From the NCBI GenBank assembly GCA_027475525.1, contig JAMWFC010000117.1, forward strand, positions 4,636,183 to 4,700,182: 64,000 nt of DNA, written 5' to 3'. Every line of letters starts with the position of its first letter. The stretch's first letter is position 1. Below, piece after piece: positions 11,763-22,900 of this stretch. The position numbers were made by a program, and so were the translations under genes. Origin of the DNA: Macrolepiota albuminosa (taxonomy: Eukaryota > Basidiomycota > Agaricomycetes > Agaricales > Agaricaceae). The notes beneath the pieces were generated by a model. That model did not search any database and was not told the DNA's origin. It saw nothing but the letters and a program-made list of their open reading frames with translations.

Positions 11763-13416
11763 ATACGTCTTCCCTGTTTCCACGCTCCTGATTGCCAATC
11801 GTTGGGAAAGTGCCTTGCGCGCGGCTGGGGTGTTGGATCGCTTCGCGGAGGTGCCAAAAGGCCTTCGCACCGGTTTTGATGTCGGCATCAATTCTTTGTT
11901 TCTCTCTCGATCTTTTTCTCCGCGTAATCACTATAGAACTGTTGAGGCTCATGACTTCGTTATCTCCAAGTATAGTTCAGAGGTTGCCTTGGGCAGGGTC
12001 TCACCTGGCTTTGACCCGGTTTTTGTTGAAAATTTCTTCGGTCCTTTCAGAACAGCTCCTCTGAACGTCATTTCAAATTCTTCCGGAAAGTTGCGCGTTA
12101 CTCTAGACTTGTCCTTCCCTCACAATGATCCCGACTACCCCTCCATAAATTCCTTTATTAACTCCGATGATTTTCCTTGCGATTGGGGGACCTTCGCAGC
12201 TTGTTGGCTGCTTGTCGCAAACTCCCCATCAGGTACCGAAGTCGCCATCTTTGATGTTGACTCCACTTTCCGAAACATCCCCACTCGCCCTCAAGACTGG
12301 TTGAAACTCGCAGTCTCCATTGACGGCATGATTCATTTCGATTTCCGCTTGAATTTTGGTGCAGCCTCATCTCCTGGCGTCTTCGGTCACGTTGCTGATG
12401 CCATCGTTGCAATATACTATCATCGAGGAGTGGATGATGTTCTCAAATGGGTTGATGATTTTATTTTCTTCCGTTATCCCCGGTTTCAAGAATCTGCTCC
12501 TGTGTATTCCTATGATGAAACTCTCATTTGCGACATCGCGGATGATCTCGGTTGGCCATGGTCCCCGGATAAGCATTCACCTTTTGCATCCACCTTTATG
12601 TATATTGGATTCTTGTGGTCACTTGAGGCCAAAACGGTGGAGTTGCCTGATAAGAAACGCACTAAATACCTTGCAAAGCTACGTGAATGGTCCCACTCTT
12701 CGAAAGTTTCCCTTAAGACGACAGAATCCCTCATCAGTACTTTAAATCATATTTGTCTTGTTGTGCCTACTGGCCGCTCGCACCTCCCCTCTCTCTTTGC
12801 TTTCCGTGCTCGTTTTCCCACAAATTGCAGTTGGTTCGTTTCTCTTTTTCCTTCCAATGCCGCCATGGAAGATATAAGTTGGTGGAAAGATACCTTGGAA
12901 CATTGTTGGTGCGGTTCCCACGTAATTCGGCCCCCAGACCCCATCAACCTCGATGTTTACATCAACGCATCTATGACATGGGGCGTTGGTTTCATTGCCG
13001 GCGATAAGTGGCTAGCCTGGAAATTACGCCCAGGTTGGAAGTCGGACGGTCGTGATATTGGATGGGCGGAAATGGTTGCGGTTGACCTATCTCTATGGGC
13101 CCTTGTCACAGCTGGTTTCCACAATTGTCACGTCGTCCTCAAATCTGATAACTCGGGCATCGTGGGAGCGTTGGCCGCCGGCAGATCTAAGAGTGTGCAA
13201 CAGAATGCCATTCTTCGTCGCATCACCGACAGCTTCCAATCAAACTCGATCTGGCTCACCATAACTTGGGTACCGTCGGCGGCGAACAAAGCTGACGCTC
13301 CTTCTCGTGGAGTTTTTCCCTCGAAACACATGTTGTTTCCTTTCCCACCGCGTGTTCCCCCCTATTTAACGCCCTTTGTCCGCGGCTCAACAAAGCATTC
13401 TGAACTCGTCAATTGA
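11701..13416 (+). CDS. Reverse transcriptase-RNase H of the YR retrotransposon
   Basis: Uninterrupted frame (open from 11347; ATG 11701 chosen because upstream codons overlap the gag zinc fingers), 571 aa. RT motifs in order: LRVTLDLSFPHND, the A-box FDVDSTFRNI, the B-box FRLNFGAASSPGVFG and the catalytic C-box KWVDDFIFFR (VDD), then YIGFLW. RNase H follows with DVYINASMTWGVGF, an acidic WAEMVAVD, LKSDNSG and the final WVPSAANKADAPSRG. Both catalytic Asp of the RT are present, so the protein could be active. It would copy the element RNA; YR elements then integrate via a circular DNA and the recombinase. The +1-frame overlap with gag suggests frameshifting or re-initiation. Confidence 0.88.
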   Translation: MPMFAPCAAIQAMGCKPVPLEYVFPVSTLLIANRWESALRAAGVLDRFAEVPKGLRTGFDVGINSLFLSRSFSPRNHYRTVEAHDFVISKYSSEVALGRVSPGFDPVFVENFFGPFRTAPLNVISNSSGKLRVTLDLSFPHNDPDYPSINSFINSDDFPCDWGTFAACWLLVANSPSGTEVAIFDVDSTFRNIPTRPQDWLKLAVSIDGMIHFDFRLNFGAASSPGVFGHVADAIVAIYYHRGVDDVLKWVDDFIFFRYPRFQESAPVYSYDETLICDIADDLGWPWSPDKHSPFASTFMYIGFLWSLEAKTVELPDKKRTKYLAKLREWSHSSKVSLKTTESLISTLNHICLVVPTGRSHLPSLFAFRARFPTNCSWFVSLFPSNAAMEDISWWKDTLEHCWCGSHVIRPPDPINLDVYINASMTWGVGFIAGDKWLAWKLRPGWKSDGRDIGWAEMVAVDLSLWALVTAGFHNCHVVLKSDNSGIVGALAAGRSKSVQQNAILRRITDSFQSNSIWLTITWVPSAANKADAPSRGVFPSKHMLFPFPPRVPPYLTPFVRGSTKHSELVN

Positions 13417-13673
13417 TCACACTCCCTCTGTCTCACTGTCTGGCGACTGAATATCTGGACAGTCCTTACAACCTTTTTTCGTGTCTTGAGCCTTTAGCGA
13501 CCTTTGGTGCTGCATTCATATGCGTCCACAAAGTCTTCTGTGTGCAATAATAGAATTTCTTAACAGCGTTTGCAATTGTATGCGGCCTCAGTGTTTTATA
13601 ATACAATAATAGACAGATTTGTCAATGTTTACGAGGATAGCAGGTTTGTGATTTGATTTAGGGATGGCTTAAC
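13417..13673. other. Spacer between pol and recombinase
   Basis: About 260 nt without a coding frame in the element. Promoter or internal-repeat functions are possible, but no repeat with the element ends was seen. Confidence 0.4.
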
Positions 13674-14856
13674 TTGGTTGACTCTACCTTACAAATGCCC
13701 ATTTACTTGTCCTTGCTACCGGGAGATACAGCGACCCCTTCTTCAAGTAGTCTGCTTCCCACAAATCACTTGGTCTCTCCCTCCGTGACACGGGCTCGCA
13801 ACACTGTTCGTTCTCAAAACGCAGTGCGTTCGACGACGAACCCTCAGGTTCCGAGCACTGGCATTGACTTGCGTGCAAGATCAAGAAGGGCGGTTGTCGA
13901 TAGAGTTATTGCGCACTCGTGGGCCCCCTCCACAGTTAAAAGATACTCATCAGCGGTAGCGGATTTTGTCAAGTTTTGCAACCTTCATGCCATCCTGCGC
14001 AATTCCATTTGGCCGGCTTCTGATGATTTACTCTGCTTCTATGCAGCTTCAATGGCCGGAACGGTTGTGGGTAGCACCGTGTCGAATAAAATCTCTGGTT
14101 TGTGCTCCTTTCACATTCAGCATGGCATGCCTTGGCAAGACTCTATGAGACTTAAACATACGGTAAAAGGGGTTGAAAAATCTTCGGCCGGAATCATCCT
14201 TCCAGAAAGAACGACCTCCCGTGACTTTGGAGATGCTGCAGGCCATTAGGACGAACCTTGAGCTGTCTAATCCGCGTGACGCTTGTATCTGGGCGATGGT
14301 TACTACCGCATTCTGGGGCCAGATCCGCATGGGTGAATTTCTGCCCATGCGGGAACAAAACTTCGATCCAACCATTCTGCCGGCATGGTGCAACTTTGGT
14401 CTACCTAATGACACAGGTACTAGATCTTTGTTTCTACCGTGGACAAAGAAGGCTGGTAGGAAAGGTGAAACGGTGGTCATTACACGTCAGGCCAATGGTT
14501 GCGACCCTATAGCGGCACTCACTAATCACGCTCGTGTGAATAAGGTTGCTTCGGATATGCCCGTTTGCTGCTATTTCAACGGAAAAGGACACGTCGTTGC
14601 GCTAACCACGCGCAAATTACTCCTGGTTATCAACCCGATTTTGGAACGTCACTCTTTACCAACCGTCAGTGGGCATTGTCTTTGCATTGGAGGAACGACG
14701 GCCTTGCTGCTTAAAGGAGTGCCGCCTGATGTTGTCAAGGCCATGGGTCGTTGGACTTCTGACGCCTTTCTACGATATTGGCAAAATTTGCAACTGATTG
14801 CTCCAATCTACGTGGAACTGCTTCGTCCTGTAATGTCATATCTGGATAGACGATAG
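13674..14856 (+). pseudogene. Tyrosine recombinase of the YR retrotransposon, frameshifted and lacking a catalytic Arg
   Basis: The N-terminal core-binding part (13674 to about 14190) contains WAPSTVKRYSSAVADFVKFC. The catalytic part (about 14190-14856) is in another frame, so there is a frameshift near 14170-14235. Catalytic region: FWGQIRMGEFL carries the first Arg; GHCLCIGGTTALLLKGVPPDVV should carry His-x-x-Arg but reads H-C-L-C, the codon TGC suggesting CGC to TGC; GRWTSD and FLRYW carry the last box and the nucleophile Tyr. In this family the enzyme cuts and rejoins DNA to integrate the circular cDNA. Frameshift plus Arg loss predict inactivity. The DUF-like fungal crypton recombinases are the nearest alternative, but the adjacent RT argues for a retrotransposon. 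Confidence 0.85.
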
Positions 14857-15164
14857 TCTTCGGCGGGGGATTCATCAACTGCATCCTGAGCTACCTTCGT
14901 CTCTCGGGGTGGGGTCAGTTTTCCTTGCACTGACTCGTGGATGTATCCCAGTCCTCCTGTTTGAGTGTACTCCCTCTCGTCTCTGACTCCTATTTCTAAG
15001 TGGAATACCTTTCAAGCAGTGAGACTCTCGCCCATCGTACGGACATTGTGTTTAGGAAGTTTAGAGCTCCGCCTTATACCTTATACCTTATCCCAGTTTA
15101 CCCCTGTAGTTTCTTATCATTATTGCCATGCGCTCAGTTTAGGCCACGCCCGGAACTAACGCGA
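14857..15164. other. 3' end of the YR retrotransposon, non-coding
   Basis: No coding frame. A short triple repeat of ttatacc lies near 15075-15095. The end should hold the element terminal repeats, which I could not identify. Confidence 0.4.
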
Positions 15165-15329
15165 AATGTAAAACATGTTGACATTAAGTATCACTTTCTC
15201 TGTGAATGTGTACAATCTGACAAGTTGGTTGTATTATGTATCTCATTGAAAGAAAACATGGTGGACATATTCACTAAAGCTCTTTCTATTCTGGCATTCA
15301 CATACCTCTGCCCACAATTGGAACTTTAA
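15165..15329 (+). pseudogene. Copia-1 polyprotein, 3' end of RNase H
   Basis: Continues the Copia-1 frame interrupted at 9375: HVDIKYHFLCECVQ, VDIFTKALS and a final CPQLEL followed by TAA (15327-15329). The Copia-2 equivalent at 23190-23340 has the same order (KYHFLCECVQ, PDIFTKALPNP, CPQLGLM), which confirms the reading and fixes the position of the YR insertion. Confidence 0.85.
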
Positions 15330-15374
15330 TAGATTACCATGACACCATGTGAGGAGGAGCATCCAGGTAAGGAG

Positions 15375-15484
15375 TGTTGGCATTCCACTATTTTACAATA
15401 TCACACCAGTCACTCATCAAGCAGGGCCACTGGTCACCATTGCTACTCCTTTATACTATACTCTCCTTTCTCTTAACTGACTTC
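15375..15484 (+). repeat. Copia-1 3' LTR, first part
   Basis: Begins TGTTGGCATTCC right after a purine tract (aggtaagga), as expected downstream of a polypurine tract. It is interrupted after ACTTC (15480-15484) by the next LTR and continues at 19407. Confidence 0.65.
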
Positions 15485-15704
15485 TGTAAGGGTGACCTCT
15501 AGAGGCTGTGGCTCAGTCACACAACTGGCAGAGGGAGATCCAAAGTGTATTAGAATATATGCTGACAATATCATGATAGCTACTCACCTGGCAGAGGGAG
15601 ATCCAAAGAGAACAAGTCTAGAGATTCCCTATGCCAGGTTGGACCCTTCTGGGGCCTCTGAAGCATGGGAAACAACTGTACAGTACAACAAAACCTTAAA
15701 AACT
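15485..15704 (-). repeat. 518-bp-family LTR on minus strand, first part
   Basis: Starts TGTAAGGGTGACC and matches the solo LTR at 28070-28587 up to 15704. The other half is at 19120-19401. The target duplication ACTTC (15480-15484 and 19402-19406) proves that both halves were one insertion into the Copia-1 LTR. Confidence 0.8.
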
Positions 15705-15855
15705 TGCTTGTATGGGCCGTTGCTAGCACGGCGTGACCGAGATCTACCTGCCAAATTTGATCAAAACATCAACGAGACCAAGGCCTACAGCATAGGGTGT
15801 TGAATACGTGATGTGGCAGTGTCAATGTGACCACATTAGTGTGACTTGCCAGCGT

Positions 15856-16009
15856 GGCGCGACATGGTAGCGCAGAAGGGAGAAATACCGGCAACGTTTG
15901 TATAATATTCAATGTTTGAATCGTATATAACAGGCGCGACATGGTAGCGCAGAAGGGAGAAATACCGGCAACGTTTGTATAATATTCAATGTTCGAATCG
16001 TATATAACA
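15856..16009. repeat. 77-bp tandem duplication (assembly scar)
   Basis: Units 15856-15932 and 15933-16009 differ at one base, TpG versus CpG (gtttgaatc / gttcgaatc). Period exactly 77. Confidence 0.85.
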
Positions 16010-16028
16010 GTATCCGTAATCATAACAT

Positions 16029-16050
16029 AAAAAAAAAAAAAAAAAAAAAA
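16029..16050 (+). repeat. Poly-A tract (22 nt)
   Basis: Twenty-two consecutive A, followed within 40 bases by two further A runs. It could mark a retroposed 3' end or be simple low complexity. Confidence 0.6.
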
Positions 16051-16619
16051 GGCATAAATGTTTCAAAAAAAGCAAAAAAAAAAACATTCAGTTGTCAACA
16101 ACGTCCCTGTATGCGTAGAACGTGTTGGCGTCAACACGACCGCCGTACAATAATAAGTACATCCCTGTACGACGCGGCTTCGTATTTGTGGCCTGTAAAG
16201 GGGTGTTATTAGACGAATTACGTCGAAAACTGGCAACTCACCTGTTCCTTGTTACCATTTAGTTCCTTGACCCTCCCTGTAACCCCTTTGATGCGCTCGA
16301 ATGCTCGAATAACATACGCGTGCGTGTATCTGGTCATCTGTGAGTTTAACAGAGCCAAAAAAACGGGCAAAAACTACGTACTTGATGCCCTGAACCACAC
16401 TGGTCCTTCTGCTTTCCTTTTTTCCGATTTTATACGACGAATTACCGTCGATAGGTCAGGAAACCACGTAGGATGATTGTTCAGAACTCAACAAGCAAAT
16501 CATGGACATTATAAGATGGAAATGGACGTTCAAAGCAGCACTCAGGTTGAGCAATGTCCAGGACACCGTGACGCGTCGAATACATGCGTGACAGTAACAT
16601 ATACGCATAAGTGTGGCTC

Positions 16620-16905
16620 CTGCTAGCTTTAAACAGCCAACGTTAACCCCCACGTCGTCTTTGGAGCGTCCGCATGCAGCTAGAGGCTTTGCTGCTCATC
16701 CTAAAATCGAAATAAAATAGTTCGAAGTACAATCAATAAGTCCGACGTACCAAGTTATTACAAATACCTGCCCGCGTCTCTCTTGTTAGCTTCAAACAAA
16801 CGCGTGCCCCTTCGTCGTCCTTGGAGCGTCCACACGCAGACGGAGGCTTTGCTGTACGTCCTAAAAAAAATACTAGTAATAATAATAATAAAATTGTTCG
16901 ATCCA
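16620..16905. repeat. Imperfect direct repeat, period about 165 bp
   Basis: Two diverged copies (about 16620-16725 and 16783-16905) share the order TAGCTT..AAACA, cgtcgtc.ttggagcgtcc, gaggctttgctg, and an A-rich run ending in ttcga. The divergence shows that it is natural, unlike the exact 77-bp repeats. Confidence 0.6.
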
Positions 16906-17657
16906 CTACTGACCAGCCATTATGACACGTATTCGGCTGCTGCCTGGAGCTAATATAATGCAACGTTGTAAGACAAATCTTCACCAGTGTGAGTACGAAC
17001 GCCGACGGTATGGTTGGGATGATGCGAAGCAACGAACTATACAAGCTCTGGCATAGAGTCAGCATCAAGATAACGGTTCTGGCTATACCCAAGGCTTATG
17101 CGCGGATGAACAAAGGTACTGCCTGAGACGTGTAGAGTGTTTGGCGAGGGACTATCTGTTGGTAAAGGAAGGCAGACAGTCTTTTGCAGCCTTGGCTGCG
17201 TGTAGATTGGTTTATTGTCATATGTTGCCAACACCGAGTAGAAGCCAACTTGTGGAATGATTTTGGAGGGGCAACAAATAGAAGCAATGAAGTCGATGCC
17301 TTGATATATAGCAGAATAACGAAACAGAGCTTTCCGGTTTCGCCTGAATCAGGTTCGATGACACACTGTTGATTTGCATCGTAGTCCTAGAGACACGTAT
17401 AGCCCTTCAACTATCTGCCGACTTTACCCACATTTGGTTTTGGCTGTATGTGATCCACTCGTGTGGCTATATAAATTTTTTAGAACATATAGCCATGCGG
17501 TTGGGTGGAGACATACCTAGCACTTTGAATGCTAGCAGCGGATGCTGACAACCAAACTGCTCAGGAGTTGCACGGAGATTGCCGTATATCTAGCAGGTCA
17601 CGTTATATAAAATATTCCACTTCATTCTAGAATAAACCGCTGGTTCCAGAAACATGT

Positions 17658-17811
17658 TCCATCAGAAAGCCTGCTTGCCTATTTAAGGCGCTTGCACGTG
17701 TGATAAGTAAACAGGCCGTCCAACCGAACGCTTATCCATCAGAAAGCCTGCTTGCCTATTTAAGGCGCTTGCACGTGTGATAAGTAAACAGGCCGTCCAA
17801 CCGAACGCTTA
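17658..17811. repeat. 77-bp tandem duplication (assembly scar)
   Basis: Units 17658-17734 and 17735-17811 are identical, and identity ends at both outer edges. Confidence 0.9.
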
Positions 17812-17814
17812 CAT

Positions 17815-17962
17815 AACATTTATTATTTATTTATTACTTTTATTTATTTATTTATTTATTACTTTTATTTATTTATTTATTTATTACTTTTATTTATTTA
17901 TTTATTACTTTCTATTTGTTTATTTATTTATTTATTGCTTTTATTTATTTATTTATTTTAAC
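17815..17962. repeat. (TTTA)n microsatellite
   Basis: Long run of TTTA/TTAT units broken every 20-30 bases by a TTAC or CTTT variant. Confidence 0.85.
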
Positions 17963-18057
17963 GTGATTTTAAATATTCCTAATTTTAAATATGATGTATA
18001 TACACGTACGTCGATAGATGAATACACTTCGTATTTACTAGAATAAAATGTTAAAAT

Positions 18058-18211
18058 ACATTGCGCTGATACTACAATAAAACATATGAATTATCTGTGA
18101 AACTTATAAGGACCAGTAAGCGTTAAAATTAAACACATTGCGCTGATACTACAATAAAACATATGAATTATCTGTGAAACTTATAAGGACCAGTAAGCGT
18201 TAAAATTAAAC
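18058..18211. repeat. 77-bp tandem duplication (assembly scar)
   Basis: Units 18058-18134 and 18135-18211 are identical. Confidence 0.9.
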
Positions 18212-18280
18212 TGACTTACATGAAAAAAATACAGACGGAATTTATACGTTCCGCTCATGTGAGGTCTGTAATGTGCCCGC

Positions 18281-18434
18281 ACTAATAAAATTAGACGATG
18301 AAATACCGGACGACTGAATACTCACGATTTCTCTCGAAGAGGCGTTGAAAACGTGATACTAATAAAATTAGACGATGAAATACCGGACGACTGAATACTC
18401 ATGATTTCTCTCGAAGAGGCGTTGAAAACGTGAT
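18281..18434. repeat. 77-bp tandem duplication (assembly scar)
   Basis: Units 18281-18357 and 18358-18434 differ at one base, CpG versus TpG (ctcacgat / ctcatgat). Confidence 0.88.
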
Positions 18435-18946
18435 GACGAGTTATGCTAGTCAGAACGATGTGCGTTACTGTTATGGCCCGAGCCGTCCAGCTGTACGATG
18501 CACCGGCATACGAATAAATGTATGCTTCATCTAAGTGTCGCTCATCGTCGCTCAGGTATAAGTGAAAAGCCGCAACGAGATGACTTTCTCGGTCGAATTC
18601 CTTTATCGTGAGATGTCGCGCATTATGGTCTCTATGAGCATAAGTGCTGATGGTAATATATAAATTCGACGTCATAAAACTGCGTATAAACACTAAAATG
18701 TCCAGAAAAACTCACCAGAACACTAGATCGGCAACGTTCACCCACGTCAATACATCGAAGTACTGACTGGATACTGTAGATAAGGCAACATCCGCCATTT
18801 CCCTCATCCGTCTGCCACGCGATGATGTAGTGGAAGTGCGGGGGCGCCAACACTGAATACTAGCTATGAGGAGCGCGGACATGATGTTATGTGAGTGGAA
18901 TAACAAATGTAAACGTATATGAAGATATATTGAGAGGACACATCGA

Positions 18947-19046
18947 NNNNNNNNNNNNNNNNNNNNNNNNNNNNNNNNNNNNNNNNNNNNNNNNNNNNNN
19001 NNNNNNNNNNNNNNNNNNNNNNNNNNNNNNNNNNNNNNNNNNNNNN
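18947..19046. other. Assembly gap, exactly 100 N
   Basis: 100 N. All three gaps in the window are 100 N, so the length is a placeholder. Confidence 0.99.
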
Positions 19047-19119
19047 GGCAAAAATCGAAGACATTTTTCCCACACATAGTCCGCTGCACAGAAAAACCTC
19101 GATCTATTCTAGATCTCGG

Positions 19120-19401
19120 AACTCAAGAATTGCCTACAAAAACAATTGCACAAATAAGAGGCAAACTCTGGCAAACTCTGGCTTATATAAGCGGTCTAGA
19201 AGCAGTGCTGAGGGGCCCACACTTGTCTGAATAGTAGCTAAAGAACCAGAGCACCTCAAAGGCTGAGAGTAGTACTAACAGATAGTGTTAAAAGAATAGA
19301 AACAGTAAAATGAAATAATGTTAGAAGAAATAAGAGAATGAATGAAGGGAGAGTGAAGAGATAAGGAGTGAGAAAAGGAAGAAATGAGGAGTCCCCTGAC
19401 A
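19120..19401 (-). repeat. 518-bp-family LTR on minus strand, second part
   Basis: Resumes the LTR split at 15704 and ends GTCCCCTGACA; the target duplication ACTTC follows at 19402-19406. Confidence 0.8.
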
Positions 19402-19406
19402 ACTTC

Positions 19407-19477
19407 CATTGTTCTATAATATTTATATATACAGTTACATTAGACAAACCCCTCAGTCATTTATACTAGACTGAGGG
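19407..19477 (+). repeat. Copia-1 3' LTR, second part
   Basis: Contains cctcagtcatttatactagactgaggg, which matches the equivalent hairpin-forming stretch in the Copia-2 LTR (ccctcagtcatttgtac..., near 23555). It is cut at 19477 by another LTR. Confidence 0.65.
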
Positions 19478-19933
19478 TGTCAGGGGACTCCTCATTTCTT
19501 CCTTCTTTCACTCCTTATTCCTTCACTCTCCTTTCATTCATTTCCTTATTTCTTCTATCATTCTCTCATTTTGCTGTTTCTATTCTCTCAACACTATCTG
19601 TTAGTACTATTCTCAACCTTTGAGGTGCTCTGGTTCTTTAGCTATCATTCAGACAAGTGTGGGCCCTTCAGCACCGCTTCCAGACTGCTTATATAAGCCA
19701 GAGTTTGCCTTTCTGACTTCCAAAGTCCAGAGTTTTCCTGCCTTGTTTGCACAGTTGTTTGTTTAGGCAATTTTTGAGTTTTTAAGGTTTTGTTGTACTG
19801 TACAGTTGCTTCCCATACTTCAGAAGCCCCAAAAGTGTTCAACCTGGCATAGGGAGTCCCTAGACTTGTTCTCTTTGGATCTCCCTCTGCCAGCTGTGTG
19901 ACTAAGCCACAGCCTCCAGAGGTCACCCTTACA
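19478..19933 (+). repeat. 518-bp-family LTR, chimeric (unmatched flanks)
   Basis: TGTCAGGGG...CCTTACA, 456 bp, with the TATA box gcttatataagcc near 19690. It lacks one of two copies of a 60-bp internal repeat found in the 518-bp members. The left five bases are GAGGG and the right ATCTG, so it is not a simple insertion: the left flank is Copia-1 LTR, the right flank is Copia-2 coding sequence. Recombination between two LTRs, or a misjoin, explains this. Confidence 0.75.
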
Positions 19934-22900
19934 ATCTGCCAATGTTGCTTCTGTACCACAATCCAAGTGTAACCCAATCATGTCCATTGACAGTATCCCC
20001 TTCCTGGTTGACTCAGGCACAACCATACACATCTCACCATGTTGCAACAATTTCACAATCCTATGTCCTATTCTGCCTTGACTTGTTAAAGGCCTTGGTG
20101 GCTCATTTGTCACAGTGATAGGAGTAGGAACCATTCATCTCTACATCACAAAAGAGGTGGACATCCTGCTGGAAGATGCCCTATACATTTTTAATGCTAT
20201 CATTTGCCTTGTATCTGTCAGTTTGCTTGCAAATTACTCAGGTTTAGCTTGCACATTCAACAACTCATTTGTTAGGATCATCAACTGTTCCACTCATGCC
20301 CTTGTAGCACAAGGACCCCTTATCTCCCCATCAGCAACTTCACTCTCTCAGACTCAACACTGCACTCACTGGACATCACACCCTCATATTTCAGAATGTT
20401 GCTGACCTAGAAACCTGGCATCACTGACTCATGCATTCACTGACTCATGCATGCCAGCTATCAAACGGTCATAGAGATGGCAAGAACTAGACTAGTTTCA
20501 GGTATGCCCTCTATCTTTGCCTCCAAACCACCTAAATGTGACTCATGCATTTTTGGTAAAGAGACCAGAAATGCAGTTCCAAAGATACAGGAGGAGGGGC
20601 AAAGGGCAACATATAAATTAGAGATAGTCTGGGCAGACTTAACAGGGCTGCAGGCAGTTGTATCATGTATGTTGATGATTTTACAGATGAGCACTGGACT
20701 ATTCTTCTGAGATGAAAGGTGGACTTGTTGGCACACCTCAAAGCCTGGCAGATCACTAGAGAGACCGAGATTCAAGGGAAGCTTGGGGTATACCAAACAG
20801 GGCATGATGGAGAGCTTACCAGGCATAAAATAGAAGCCTGGCTCAAATCACAAGGGTCCAAACAGCAATTCAGAGCTGCATACATGTTGGCACACATAGG
20901 CCAAGTTGAGTGGAAGCACTGAATGCTCATGGGTAAGGCCAGGACCATGTCCATAGCAACAGGGTGCCCACTTAATATGTGGGATGAATTCTATCTCACT
21001 GCCTCACATCTCCACAAAAGGACCCTCTCAAAGTTGACTTAAGTGATGACACTGCATGAAGCATGCACTGGTCATAAGCCAAACTACTTATATATGTGAG
21101 AATTTGGCTGCAGAGTGTTTGTACTGATATTAAATTCCCACAATCCCAAAATCTATGCACACTCCATCAAATGAATTTTATAAGATACAGCCAAAACTCC
21201 AAAGCCTACAGGTGCTACAAATGAAGCACTGGAAAGATCTACAAGACATATCATGTTAAGTTCTGCAAAAGTTTTGATGATGCCACTCAACTTCCCTTAC
21301 CTGAACATGAGAGCAACCCACCTCCTGATCACCAGCTTAAGAGACCCAATATGTCAACCTATGACAATGACATCAGCATGCCATCACTGCATCCTCAGCC
21401 CAGAGCTAACAAGTGAGATGACCAGTATCAGCTACTGCCTCCATTGCACAGATCAAATTGTGTTCCAGTTCTGACAGCCAGAGCAGATCTGGAGAACATG
21501 CTGTCATGAGTTCAGAAGGCAGTACAAGAATTTATTAAGGCAGGTGAATGCTTGAGAGCTGCTAGAGTAAGTTGGAGGGACAATGGGGTCATGGACACAT
21601 TGACCAATCCTGCCCAACAGGGAGTCAATCAGGAACTGGGCATGCACAATTGTGGGACTGGAGATATGGACTCAGATCCAGCCATCCCAAACCTAGCCAA
21701 TGTTGTCTCAGATGACAGACAATCTTGACCAGCTTCTTGCTGCCATGAGTGAAATTGATAGTGACCACACTACATCACAAATCAGTGATGAGCCCTGGAC
21801 CTGGCAGGAGGCCAAGGAGCCAGGGGACAATGCAAAATGAGGAAGTGTGTACAGGGATGAACTCAAGTCCTTACAGGACTCATCCCACGCTCTGCAGTCC
21901 CCATTGGTCAGAAGGTCAGGTCTGGCAGACCAGTCTTCAAAATTAAATAAGACAAGCATGAAAACATAGTCAGATTCAAGGTGAGAATTGTGTTCTGCAG
22001 ATATGAGCAAATACAGAGGTGGAATTACACAAAAACAACCTCACCAACAGCGCATATGGAGTCATGGCACATCTTGTTGCACCTCATGGCCACAAAAGGA
22101 TGGGACATGACACAAATCAACAAATCAACATCAAAACAGCTTTTCTATACAGCATCCTCCCAGATGACAAGGTCCAATACATGCGGCAGCCTGAAGGCTT
22201 TGAAGAAAAGAGGAAAGAAGACTGGGTATGAATGCTGGTAAAAAGGCTTTATGGAATGAAGCAGACAGGCTGGATATGGAACAAGATGGTCAATGATAGA
22301 ATGATCTCTTGGGGCTTCAGCAGACTGCCATGTGAGTCCTGTATTTATTATTGTTCCACTGACAAGGGTACAGTCATAGCAGCACTTCATGCCAATGACT
22401 TCCTGTCAACTGCCAGCTCTAAAGCAGAAAACAACCGCTTCAAGGACCAGATGAGACAGGCCTGGACTATCTCCAATCCTGGAACCCTGCAATATGTTGT
22501 TGGCATCACTATGGAATGGGATTGCCCTAACCACACCATGCACAAACAGCACTCATAGACAAGATTATTTGTCAATTTGGTCAAAAGGATGCTCACCCTC
22601 TTTCCTTGCCAATGGACCCCAATTCTAAATTGTGACATGTCAATTGCAGCACTTTATCACAGGAGGAACAACACGCACTTGAGAAGACTCCATATTGCCA
22701 GCTGGTCAGATGCCTTCTATATCTCATTATCTCCACGTACCCAGATATTGCATTTGCAGTACAGCAGTTAACACAATACCTCAATTCCTATGCATCTGTC
22801 TACTGGAATGCCACTATCTGCTTGGTTCATTATTTCAAGGGCTCCTGCCATCTCTGCCTCCACCTTGGAGGAAAGGAGGAGCGCATAAGTCTCACTGGCT

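Larger units (their letters stand above)
9376..15164 (+). mobile_element. Tyrosine-recombinase retrotransposon (DIRS/Ngaro-like) inserted in Copia-1
   Basis: About 5.8 kb with the order gag, RT-RNase H, tyrosine recombinase and no DDE integrase, which defines the YR retrotransposon class. Both borders fall inside one Copia RNase H frame. The left junction reads ctacACGC and the right one actaACGC, so only four bases are shared and no clear target duplication exists, as expected for recombinase-mediated insertion. Borders are good to about 10 bp. No terminal inverted or split direct repeats were found by eye. It is CpG-richer and far less decayed than its Copia host, so it is probably the younger insertion. 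Confidence 0.8.
15705..19119. mobile_element. 3.4-kb insert of unknown type within the LTR
   Basis: The host LTR resumes at 19120; the four bases AACT occur at both edges (15701-15704 and 19120-19123), which may be a target duplication. The insert starts TGCTTGTATGGG and ends GATCTCGG, without LTR ends or visible terminal inverted repeats. It is CpG-rich, has no recognisable protein, and contains a 22-bp poly-A, a (TTTA)n tract, four 77-bp scars and a 100-N gap. It may be a real non-autonomous element or a scaffold misjoin. Confidence 0.4.

Noticed and set aside
17777..18046. 89-codon Phe/Leu/Tyr-rich open frame
   Set aside because: It is the (TTTA)n microsatellite read as codons.
18887..19089. 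Open frames running through N blocks
   Set aside because: They are created by unknown bases; the same holds at 39744-40151 and 55347-55623.
20415..20450. 16-bp tandem repeat (cactgactcatgcat)
   Set aside because: Short natural slippage within Copia-2; not of the 77-bp class.
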